Shown here: positions 1-10,277 of the stretch, piece after piece
How positions within the stretch are numbered: the first letter of the stretch is position 1
Layout: every line of letters begins with the position of its first letter
DNA from: Marasmius tenuissimus
Lineage: Eukaryota; Basidiomycota; Agaricomycetes; Agaricales; Marasmiaceae
Length of the DNA: 64,000 nucleotides
Assembly: GCA_029532415.1 (NCBI GenBank)
Contig: JAQOTA010000053.1
Span: 2,976,001 to 3,040,000 of the forward strand
Direction of reading: 5' to 3'
The notes under the pieces: model-generated
Seen by the model: only the letters and a program-made list of their open reading frames with translations
What the model was told of the DNA's origin: nothing
Database searches by the model: none
Program-made: the position numbers and the translations under genes

Positions 1-1077
1 GCACCGCTCCATTTCAATCGTCGCATCGTGTCGACTAGGAGTTCTTCCTGTCCTCTCGGGTGTTTATCGTACAACCTTTGCGGATGGTTATGGCGGTACG
101 GGCGGAGAATACTCAGAGTACTGTCTCACCATTGCAAGGCAATCACAAAGTCTTCCCATCGTGTCTCAGCCCATTTATCGACTCCTTCTCCGTTCTTCAA
201 CATCGTGTTTGCGAGTTTCACAAACTTGTGCAGTGCATTGACCACGCGCTCCGTGGCTTCGGGTCTGTACTCGATCAATTGAATTGCGCCGAAGAAGAAA
301 GGGTACCTATGAGAGAGAGGGACTGTCAGGTTTGAAGAGGTGTAATGGTACACGAGGGGGACGCACCTTCCCCACAGGTAACGCGGTTTACTCGTCCCAA
401 CCTCCGGACCCAGCCATCCACTGGAGTCCTGGTGATCCAGGACGTAGTCGAGGAATTCTTGGGTTTTCTGATTGATGACAGTGTGGTTGACGAGGATGCC
501 GTTGGGCACCATCGCGTTCTTATAATATGACATGCATAATTGAAGCCGGCGGAAAAAATGGAAAAGAAACGGAATGCCGGAAAACTCACAAACCAGTAGC
601 TCCCCGCTGCGAATTTCTATTTTCAGGGCGGCTAAAATTTTCCATCGAACCATCAGATCACTGACCTTCTTCTAGGTATGAATAGTACGCGTCTCCTCCC
701 ACCCAGTCAGATTTTGACACCCTTTTCCACGAGTTGGACATGCTGTTGATGTATCGGATCGGACAAAGGACTCACAAATCGTAGAACTCGTGCATGTGCC
801 CCGCAACGCCATCCGTTTGGACTTGAAGCTGGGGGCGTTACACGTGAATCAGTCATGGTGTGTAACTGAACGCCGAACACCACAGGGACTCCGAACCTGT
901 TCGTATAGCCATCCTGAAGGCTTTATCCCTCCTAAGGGAATGTTCTCGAAAGCCTTGGGCGCTACTGTAGGTGTACTCCTTCAGTAGACTAAGACTTGAG
1001 GATCGCGCCCAACTCACATTTAGCCTGGACGCCGCTGGCAGCGATGACGAGCACAAGAACAGTGCCTAGTGCGCACA
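1..1077 (-). CDS. GH127/DUF1680-like secreted glycosidase (5' part, runs off the window)
   Basis: Eight exons can be read with consistent GT-AG borders and phase: 1018-1077, 897-964, 776-828, 666-742, 590-606, 367-518, 130-306 and <1-75. The start ATG at 1077 opens a clear signal peptide (MCALGTVLVLVIAASGVQA). The spliced protein then reads FENIPLGGIKPSGWLYEQ, TDGVAGHMHEFYDF, a W-V-G-G-D-A-Y-Y-S-Y stretch, NAMVPNGILVN, QDSSGWLGPE and WLYDKHPRGQEELL. These match, in order, the N-terminal half of the (alpha/alpha)6-barrel DUF1680 family (GH127/GH146), whose characterised members are beta-L-arabinofuranosidases. Family is called from memory of these motifs; substrate is inferred. The C-terminal half, including the usual zinc/cysteine active site, lies outside the window, so catalytic competence cannot be judged. 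Exon 5 is only 17 nt. Confidence 0.75.
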
Positions 1078-1496
1078 TCGGAGTAAGAGGGGAAACCTTA
1101 TAGTCCTGATAAGGATAACAAGGATGAGAAATGAATGCTTGAGCTAATCGCGGGTACATTATAAGGAAATGAGCAAATAGACATCATGACAGTGCATGTT
1201 GAAAACGCGGCCCTGTGAGGTGTGAGAGCGCTGACGCTGCGTCTTGCCTTTCGCCCCCATCTGACCTAGGTCCAACACGAGGCAGATCCGCTAGGTACTC
1301 CCGGCAGCGGCCTCAAAAACACGAGGCTCACGCGTTGAACGTCCTTAGACGTCTCTTGATCCTCAACTACCACGATCCTAGCTCAGCTTCGTTGCTGCAG
1401 CCGACGTCGAGCTCAAAAAATCACCAAAAAAAACCATAAAAAATATTCCATTCCCATTCATTGCGACGCGTTACATCCCGTTCTCTACGACGTGCT
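1078..1496. other. Divergent intergenic region
   Basis: This is the shared upstream region of the minus-strand GH127-like gene and the plus-strand membrane-protein gene. A T/C-poor, A-rich stretch with several short A runs (about 1417-1445) lies just before the plus-strand ATG. I see no clear TATA box, repeat or RNA gene. Confidence 0.5.
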
Positions 1497-4400
1497 ATGT
1501 TCTTTTTCTCTCGTTCACGTTCTTCACGACAAGACACTCCAGATGATCCTCATTCGGATGCGAACAATGACAGCAATGTCCCTAACGCAAACTCAGAGTC
1601 TGCTGGTGAATCTCCCGTAACTGCAGAACGGGCACCCGACGACGACGGCCGACCTTCATCTTATTCTCCTGCTCAAATGTCCGCGTCCAGAGATTCGGAA
1701 GGCTACCCTTCATGGCTTCCCAAACGACCCCCTCCGCCAGCCCCAGCTTCCACTTTCCATTCGTCTATTGGTTTTCCGGAACCAGGTCAAGGTGAACAAG
1801 CGATGATTGGTGGGCGCAAGCCGACACCGCGTTCAATTCGGCTTGTCAGCCTAGAGGGCGGTGACATGGGAGAGAAGGAGGCTGGTCAGCCCGTCATTCC
1901 AGGCGGTCCAGCGCGCCCTCGAGTTTGGTCGAGGGGTGCCGTTTCTGCACTGACACCAACAGTTTTCTCTGGGGCCTTCCCGCCAGACGCACCTCAACTC
2001 CCTCGGATACCTCAACCCTACTTTCGTTCACGGAGCGTCAACATGGACATCTTACGAAATCCCTCCATCTTATTCCGAATCTACTTCTACCTCTTTCCCG
2101 TCTTGCTCTTTGCACATATTCCTCTGCAAACATTTTTTGACTTCAATGCTGTATTTATACTGATTCTGTGAGTCTTGAGCTCTTCTCCGTCGTATTCTTC
2201 TGACACGGCCACTGTCGACAGAGTTGCGAAACATCCCAACCCTGACGCGCCTGGCGTCCCTGGCTCTGGCAGAAACTGGGCGCTGGGTGCCGCGGCATAC
2301 CTCGCCTGCTGGCTTGTTTGGATTGTGGTGGTGTTTCTTGTATATGAAATCATTTATTCTTTCGTTCGGAGGTGGCGGACCAGTGCGTTGTTTGTTCTGT
2401 GCTCTCGATCTCTACTCATTCTCTATACTTGCCGACAGAGCGACCTCCAGTCTTTCCCATTTACACATCTTCACCCGCGCGACACCTTGCTTCCCTTACC
2501 TCGTACTCAAACTTCTGCTTTCTCCAACACATACGACTCTCCGCTTTTTTGCCCGCCCGAGGCGGTTCGATTCGCGACGGATTTGCGGAGACCCTATATT
2601 TTTATTCTCAGAACCTTCCCACTGTTGCCTTGCTTCTTCCACGGGCAGGTCTCAGCCTTGCACTCCTTTTGGCGTTTTGGACATCGGATCCGAATGTACT
2701 CTCCTTAGTCGGTCAAGGCTTCAAAACAGGCAGAGATGGGACATTTTTCCATCAAGATGGAACGTTAACCGGTTACGCCAGGGGCGTGCTTGCAGCGAAT
2801 GTCGCTTGGACAGTATGGAGAGCTTTGGTTCTTCTCTTGAGCTGGTCAGTTCCCGATTTTCAAGAAGACCCTCGCGGCGCCTTCGTTTTTGTTCGTTTTC
2901 CCAAGTTGCGATGCTAACGTTACCCTATCGTTCATTCGATCTCCGCAGGATCGGTCTCTGGATTCTCTCAGGACAAGCTTTTGGTGGTCTTTGTGGTCCT
3001 CGTTATCGTTGGGAGGAGGAAGACATGCGAGAGAAGAACCGTTCGTCACTTTACAGCCTCGGGGATAACAACTCCGAAACGGCCTATTATGACCCCGATT
3101 TACCGCTTCCATGGGCATGGAAGGAGAGGACCCGTTCACGTATATGGGATGCCTATGAGTTTTGCCTCGTTTCCGGCAAATCTTCAGGGAGATACGGAAG
3201 TGCACCTATGGATCCGTTCGAAGCCTATCGTCAGGGATATGGAGAGCCTAAGAATGTCACAGGGTCGCCCATGTCGGAATCTCCTGGTGGATTTGAGGGC
3301 ATGGACCGCTTGATGGCCGCTGTGGGGTTGACGCCAGCGCCAGCTTCCGCTCAGCAACTCAAACGGAGTGTGCTCTCAGACGATTTCTTTAGAAATCCCG
3401 ATCCCGAGCAGCCAGTTGCCAGCGGTAGTGGGTTGAAGTCAGGTAGAGCTAGTCCTCCGCCTGCTGGAAGAGCGACGCCGCCAGAGTTGGCTGCAGTTAT
3501 ACCGAAGGTTGTCCAGAGGGCGGCTAAGGAAAAGCAGCCGAGTCACGGAGGTCCGCTGATGGAGTTACCGTATCCGTTTATGGCAAAAGGCACTGCGCAG
3601 GTCTCAAATGAGGATGTAGAGGCGACGAAGGATATAAGGATACCGTTCCCGCCTTCGCCATCAAAAAGCCGTGCTGGCACTAGGACAGCAACTAGTAGGA
3701 GTGACGATGAGGGGGAAGACGATGACGATGAAGAAGAGGAGGAAGAGGAAGATGATGACGACGCAGAGACTGGCCTTGCGACGACGAGCTCGGACCCTTC
3801 GTCCTCCTCTGCGCGAGCCTCAAATTCTATGTCCTCTCTAGGACTCCCTGTCACCTCTAGATATCCATTCCAGTTCCGTCATCCCACCACGCGAGGATCT
3901 TCTGGTTCGCATATGACTTCTCCCTCCAACGGACGTTCTACCATTGATTCCAGGATCTCCCGACAAACACGTTCGACGATGTCGACTGGCAACCGCGAGT
4001 CAACTGATTCTCACTCGCCTCGGTCCCAGTATACTACATCAGATGCAGCTAGCCCGTCAAGCGTCGGTTGTCTTCCTATGCCACCAAGGCGACAAGGAGG
4101 ACGCGGAAGGGCCAGGGATGCGGGCCCTTCTGTACCTTCATCACCGAGTATCGATTTCCCCCGTGCTGGAGCCTCGAGAGGACGTGTAAGGGGTCGTAGC
4201 TCGGTGGGTTCTGGAGGGCACATGGGCCCGTACGGCATGTCCTCACCCGAGCCCGGTTTGTATAGTTCAGACCTGGATTATGAAGAGGATGATTTAGGGG
4301 GAGAATTCGATGAATCGTTGATGATGGAACAGCCGGAACCTGAGGGGCCACATGAAGCAGACGAGGGCAACGACGTTGTTGGACTGCTATCGGGGTCCCG

Positions 4401-5289
4401 CGGCCCCAGTCCGCGCACTTCAATGACTGGTATTCGCCGTAGAGCAAGCAACAGTTTTGGATCCACCCGACCCCCTCGGTTGAGCCTCCCGTCCGGGGGA
4501 GGAAGCCGCAGCACGAGCAGCAGTGGATCACGGTCAGGCTCGAACTCTCGAACCAATTCCCACTCGGGATCATCGTCCGGGAGGTCTCGCGCGGGCTCGA
4601 TGACTGGCGCAGTGCGTTCTCGTACTCAGTCCCTTCTCCAGACGATGACTTCGGCGTCACGTTCGAGCTTGGACCTCGTTCAACATACTGTCACGCGTAC
4701 AAGAGCTAACTCGAGTATGGCAAGACTGGAAGAGGATTCCGATAAGACACATTCGAGATCTGGAAGCAACTCGTCTGCGATGGTCAGCAGTGGTGGAGAG
4801 AACAACACCTTCGGACATCCGATTCCCCGCAGGCCCCAGTGGCAGCAGAGGGAACAGAGAGTGAGCGAGGAGGACGAGCCCCCCACACCTGGTGTCGCTC
4901 ACATGCAGGGTGTTCCCGAAGTGATTGAACCTGAACCGACAGCCCAATCCTCTTCGAGGGCGCTACGAGAAACCAAATCCAACCTCTCTGTTCATGCCCC
5001 ATCTCTCCATCCTTCTGAGGCCACAATGCACAGTCCTAGTGCGGGACAGACCAGCCAAGGCGAGCCTGCCGGTGGTTTGGCCATTCCCGGTCGGGGAGAG
5101 AGCAATGAGAGTCCTGATGTACTCTCTTTGCAAAGTAGCCATGCAGATATCAGTACTGCCGCAGCGTCGTTTGTGACTGCTCCCGCGACCATTGCAACGA
5201 CGACTGACGATAGTGGAAGGACGGTGTCAAGCTGGCCAGGTGACTCGCATATGCTGGATCGTCCGGATGCAGCATGGAGGCCTGCATGA
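1497..5289 (+). CDS. Multi-pass membrane protein with a long disordered serine-rich tail, unknown function
   Basis: Four exons join cleanly: 1497-2167, 2222-2382, 2439-2844 and 2949-5289, giving about 1192 residues. I start at ATG 1497 (MFFFSRSRS); the frame is open further upstream but has no ATG there. Residues 1-180 are polar. Several hydrophobic segments follow: around ILFRIYFYLFPVLLFAHIPL and FNAVFILIL at the end of exon 1, AAYLACWLVWIVVVFLVYEI in exon 2, LLPRAGLSLALLLAFW and VLAANVAWTVWRALVLLLSW in exon 3. From about residue 420 the protein is low complexity: a run of Asp/Glu near 3710-3765, then long Ser/Arg/Gly/Thr tracts to the end. I do not recognise a family; it resembles conserved hypothetical membrane proteins of basidiomycetes. 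The tail could be a phosphorylated cytosolic scaffold, but that is a guess. Confidence 0.75.
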
Positions 5290-6317
5290 GCAAAGTTTAA
5301 CCTTGCTGCGGCCACGGCTTGCCTTTTCCACAACGATGCGCTGCGACTCCCTTACGCCATCACGCCGACACGACTGCACGATTCATCATTGGAGGACCAT
5401 AGAGATTGTATTACTTTCTTGGATGTCTGTTGACTGAGATCGTCCTCTCACGACTCGTAGATATCTGTTGCATTACTGTTTATTGTGGCATATTGTTATT
5501 GTTTCTCTGCTCATTCTACTACCTCATTACTTTCATCTACGTCTAACACATTTCCCCCATCTGTACCGACCCTTTTAATACATCAACTTGGAGGAGTAAT
5601 CGGATTAATGCCAACCACCTAGTATACATCACATATTTCACGCGCATCCTCAATGTATATACTGGATTTTCTTTTCTTGTCCTCATTCAATGTCATGGCA
5701 TTACATTCAAGCGAGTTTTGCCCTCTTCGTCGCGCTGTAGGACTCCGAGAGTCCTGGGCATGGCGACGCGGGGCTTGGGTAGCTGTCACAGCTGTGACAT
5801 GCCTTTCATCTTTTTCCAATCCAGTTCAAAACGGGCAAGTTGGTTTGAACAGACATGTCCTCGGCTTCATTCATCATGCATCAAGTCGTAAGTCTCTTCT
5901 CGGCGCGCAACGTCACAATATTGAACCTCGAGTCTTCGGGTCTCAGCGGTCCTGCAGTTCCAAGTGCCAAGAGACACCGCATGAAGGGTATTCAATGGCA
6001 GCACTCTACATATCCGTTGAGAAAATTTGGCTGGTGTACTACTACGGGGGCGCGAATGGATTTTTGAGAGGAGCTCAGGGAAAAGCACGAGCTGGAGTCG
6101 GAAGGTGGCGGTAAGAGGGACTTTTGGTAGGATTCTCTCTGGTACCCGGAATCCGGCTTGTCACCGTTGTCCGTCTTGTTTCGATCGATAATAAGGGCTT
6201 GACCTAGCTTGACTAGAGAGAATCTTGGGTAATGCCAAGCTGAACGTTCCTTCATTTATCTTCCTCGTTCAAGGCGCCTCAAGGAGAAGGAAAACGCGAA
6301 TATTTTCGACAGCGAGT
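5290..6317. other. Intergenic region, no gene seen
   Basis: The stretch holds the presumed 3' UTR of the membrane protein gene and the promoter of the aspartic protease. The first 300 bases are T-rich with polyadenylation-like sequences. Overlapping open frames here have no domain, no intron logic and no composition bias, so I do not call them genes. Confidence 0.5.
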
Positions 6318-8307
6318 ATGTGGGGGTGGCCCCTCACAGTCCTGCTCTTGTTCCTGGACCCAGTCTCTTCAACGTTCGTAGGCGAACGGCGAACGGAGAG
6401 TGGTTTGCATATCCCTCTGTATCAAAGAAGGACAAGCTCTCTAGCAAGGCGTGCTCAAGTTGTGGGATTGGGTGATTATTTCGACGTGTGAGTTTCTTCA
6501 CCTCGCGTACGACTTGATCTGACATTTCTTACAGAAGCTACAACGCCCTGCTGAGGATTGGGAAAACGGAAATACCGTTGATCGTTGGTGTGTCGCGCTT
6601 TGACTTCCCCGTTTCGCACTCGCTCAACCTCTGCCAGACACTGGGTCCTCCGACTTATGGGCTGTATCTGACGCTTGCGCATCGGAACAATGTCTATCGG
6701 GCACGAGCATGAGCACTATGAGATATCAACAAGCCAGCTTTCAATCCACAGGCCTGGACGTCAGGCTGCTCTATGGCGATTCCTTCACTGGCACCTATGC
6801 CTACGGACTCATTGGGCAAGATAGCGTCAACCTGGCCGGATCAGGAGTTAAAGATCAGTATTTCGGTGCTATCAACAGTACCAATACCTCTGTACTACAA
6901 GTGGGTTCTTCTGGGATATTTGGGCTAGGATTTCCTATCAACAGGTGTGTTCTGCTGACTCAATTGGTTGGCCACAGGCTGATGATCCAAGGCAGCGCTA
7001 TATGGATGGAACTTTTCGAGGCAAACTACGTTACTCGCAACAACTGGGGTACGGAGGACCATATTCAAAAACGCGCCTACAACCGCTTGAATTTCCCTCC
7101 TATCAGCGATCTCGCCCGTCGTGATCTGTCCTCCCTAAACCAGCTGAAGACGCGACAATCACCTACGATCTCTGTAGTTGAAGAAATTCTCTCTAGTTGG
7201 GATCTTTATGGCCCATTCATCACACGGCTCATATCCTCGCAAAAACTGTACCCAATGGCTACAATTACTCTCCAGAGAAACACGGTCGACGTAGGCGGGA
7301 ACGCTGGGCTTCTGAGCATTGGTGAATTGCCATCCGGTGTGAAGAACGATAGCCTGACTTGGGTCCCGTTGAGGACCTACGCTCCTGAACAAGGGGGATT
7401 GGCGGCACCGCCGGATTCTCCAGGGGAAATCTACCCAATTGCCTGGGAAATCCCGCTCGACGATGTCTACTTGGATGGGGAAAAGATTCCTCGGTCTACA
7501 CTGGCCTCATCGGATATATCGTTCTCCGCCCTCGTCGATACGGTAAGGATTCTACGAAGTGGCTAATGAACGATTTGGGCTGACCATCTGACAGGGAAAC
7601 TCGCTCATCCGAGGACCCGCCGACAGCATACAATTTATCCAGCGAGCGATAGGCGGTGGAAGTCGCTTCTCATGCAGCACACCTCATACTCTGTCGTTCG
7701 AGATTGGCGGGAAAATGTTTCCCGTCGACCCAAGGGATTTTATCTCGCCGAAGGATAACACCCGGCAATGCGGAATGAACGTTGTGGCCACGGATACTCC
7801 TCATGAAGGCGGTGGATACCTGTTTAGTTGGAGTTTGGGTGACCCGTTCCTCAAAAGGTATCGAATATCAACATCCTCCGGTCTTTGCTCAACCGCTCAC
7901 TCTATCCAATGTAGCGTTTTGTCGTCGTACTACTACGGAAACCTGACGCATCCATCTCAAGATCCTCCCCGCCTCGGTTTCCTATCCACTGTCCCATCTG
8001 ATGCTGACGATCGATATATGGATGCTCTCAGAGCCGCAAATGAGGGTAAGAATCGCTTCCCAGGTACGTTTTGCACTTTCTCGGACTTTTGCCATAGCCT
8101 GATGTTGTCATAGCGTTTGCAGAAGCTCCTCCCACCGGGACACCCCCAGTTTTTGGTACGAACTCAAACGGCGTCCCTATGGCCCAGCCCACGGACAGTA
8201 GCACATCAAGGAATAATGGAGCTCCTCCCGGACCTATTAGGCGGATTGGTCTGCCCTCATGGGTAGGCAGCGTGTTTGTGGCGGCAGGAACTTACCTCTC
8301 GGGATGA
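6318..8307 (+). CDS. Secreted pepsin-like aspartic protease (peptidase family A1)
   Basis: Seven exons fit in phase: 6318-6487, 6535-6587, 6638-6944, 6996-7542, 7595-7857, 7915-8063 and 8114-8307, encoding about 560 residues. The N terminus MWGWPLTVLLLFLDPVSS is a signal peptide. The first catalytic motif DTGSSDLW is assembled across the second intron (Asp at about residue 75), and the second, LVDTGNSLIRGP, across the fourth (Asp about 358). A flap-like YGDSFTGTYAYG segment and a late GDPFLKSVLSSYYYGN block complete a normal bilobed A1 fold. After the catalytic core there is a Pro/Thr/Ser-rich linker and a short hydrophobic end (SWVGSVFVAAGTYLSG), compatible with a GPI or wall attachment signal as in yapsin-like enzymes; that part is inference. 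All expected active-site residues are present, so it is probably functional. Confidence 0.9.
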
Positions 8308-8712
8308 CAGATGATGTTTATCTCATCGCCCTCATATTGCATCAGTGCACACTTCTTACTTCGCATAATCATATACTAAGCTTCCACCAATCTGTACCCT
8401 CTTGACCCATATCTGGAACATTTTGTATCGTTGTTTCATTCCTTGTGAATGACATATAGATAACCTATTCGTTTTTGTGCGAAGCCTTGTTGAGGAAACT
8501 GCTGGAAACTATTGAAAGTGCTCAGGTGACAACGCGGGAAGCTCGGGCCGCGCCCTGAAACGCGTTTAAATACCACGTGATGGGAAAATCAACAGAAGAA
8601 CATTGTTGAATCCATTCGACAGACGGACGCGTCTCTTCCGTTCTTACCCTCATCTCCCCCCTCTCCCCTTGACAAATTTCCTTGATTTTCTTCTTCTCTC
8701 TATCGACACAAA
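8308..8712. other. Intergenic region, protease 3' end to promoter of the Lys-rich protein gene
   Basis: No gene is seen. A pyrimidine-rich tract (about 8630-8705, many TTC/CTC) lies directly before ATG 8713, as is common in fungal promoters of well-expressed genes. Confidence 0.5.
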
Positions 8713-9574
8713 ATGCCTCGTAAAGCAACTGCGACTTCTGAAGGAGTGACTGATACTGCGGAACCCCGTCGTTCGTCAAGAATCAAGGAGCAGCCTAAAA
8801 CCGAACTGGTGGAGGTGAAGAAGGCTCCTGCGAAGCCACGGTCGAAGAAGACAGACACAGCTAAGGAGGTCAAGGCGGATGGCGAAGATAAGCCAAAGTC
8901 CACCAAAGGAAAGAAACGAAAGGCAGATGAGGATGCGCCTGCTGAAGGCGTTGAAGGCGACGATAAGGCTCCCCCGGCCAAGAAGGTGAGACATTTTCTT
9001 GTCTTTGACGGCTCCAGTCGGTTATTCTATCGAGGCGAATTCTCTCTATGCCTGTCGTGAGATTTCTGACGATAATTTATAGGCCAAACCGGCCTCCAAG
9101 GCCACCAAACCAGCCTCTAAGCCAGCCTCCAAAGCCAGCGTCAAGCCTGCTTCAAAGGTCAATGCCAAGCCAGTCTCAAAGGCGGCCAAGCCAGCTTCTA
9201 AGGCATCCGCTAAGCCGCCATCGCGTGCAAACTCTGCTAAACCTGCGTCTCGTGCAGGTTCGAAGAAACCCTCATCCAAGGTCCGTTTTCTATCCTTTGC
9301 TGCTCTGTGGCGATCTTCGTCATCGACTGTGCATCCTCGGACCTGCCTTCCGCACCTCGGCTTGTTGTTATTCGTTGCTTTGTAACTTCAACTCACTGTC
9401 GATTTCCAGGCTCAGGTCGAACCGGCTGCTGTTAATGCCGCCAATGCTGAACCATCCATTGCCGAGGAACCAGAAGCAGAGGCCGCTGCGGAAGACGCAC
9501 CCCCGACTGCTGTAGGACTAACTTTTTCTCTCAAAACTCCGTCAGAGCTAACCGGCCTATGTTTCCAGGCTTAG
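8713..9574 (+). CDS. Small Lys/Ala/Pro-rich nuclear protein, HMGN- or H1-tail-like
   Basis: Three exons, 8713-8985, 9083-9280 and 9410-9574, give a basic protein of about 178 residues (about 160 if the last segment is spliced). The N-terminal third carries EPRRSSRIKEQPK, similar in style to the RRSARL core of nucleosome-binding HMGN proteins, followed by a KKRK nuclear localisation-like cluster. Exon 2 is almost entirely imperfect repeats of the type K-P-A-S-K-A, as in histone H1 tails. The C terminus is acidic (EEPEAEAAAEDAP). No winged-helix domain is present, so it is not a canonical H1. A chromatin or nucleic-acid-binding role is inferred from composition only. The 57 bases 9512-9568 have GT-AG borders but also keep the frame open, so the last residues are ambiguous. 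Confidence 0.7.
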
Positions 9575-10277
9575 CGGTGCAGCCCAGTGTCTGATCTTGT
9601 ATCTCACTATCTCAACGTGTATCATCTTTCCGACCCCCATCTCGAACCAAATGGAGGCCTTCCTTTGATCGATATCCCTCCCGTTTCTTTACGTTGAACT
9701 TATTCGGTCCTGCTGTCGTTGTTTGCTCTTCTATCACTTGTGACATCTCTACACTTGTTATGTGTTTTTATATAAAGTGTACTCGTGTATGTGTGCGATC
9801 GTCATGACATCAAAGGTAGCTCGTACTTGTCCATATAATGCATCCCTTTTACTTCGAATGTCATACCCTCCGACTCGCCTCCCTCATCCAACTTCTTCCT
9901 CTTCCTTCCGTCTGGTCTCCACTTTTTACCTATGCGAATCATCCTACTCTTGCGCTGCGTATGCCGTTCGTAAACCCCTGCAAATATGCTCTTTCCTTAC
10001 TGTATGTGTGTGATCACTGTGATGCTATTCTATGCTAGTGGTGTAGTTCCGACAAGCAATGTGAACTATGTGAACTATGGTACATCTGCCCTATGACTTT
10101 TTTCGTGGGCGAACAAAAAAGCATAATACATGTAGAGAACGTCGAATCCCAACCAGTAAATCCACGAGAAAGAGAAATGCCAATCTCCGATAAAATGAAT
10201 GTCGAAGGCTGGAACACTGAAACACAGGATACTCCCACCAACAAATGTAAAGGCGCGTGGTCCCGTGGGCTCAGTGC
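9575..10277. other. Convergent 3' intergenic region
   Basis: This region separates the ends of the plus-strand Lys-rich gene and the minus-strand F-box gene. It is T-rich in the first half, as expected for 3' UTR and terminator sequence. I see no gene or repeat. Confidence 0.5.

Noticed and set aside
3543..3854. Minus-strand frame with a long Ser run
   Set aside because: It is the antisense shadow of the Asp/Glu-rich tract in the membrane protein exon.
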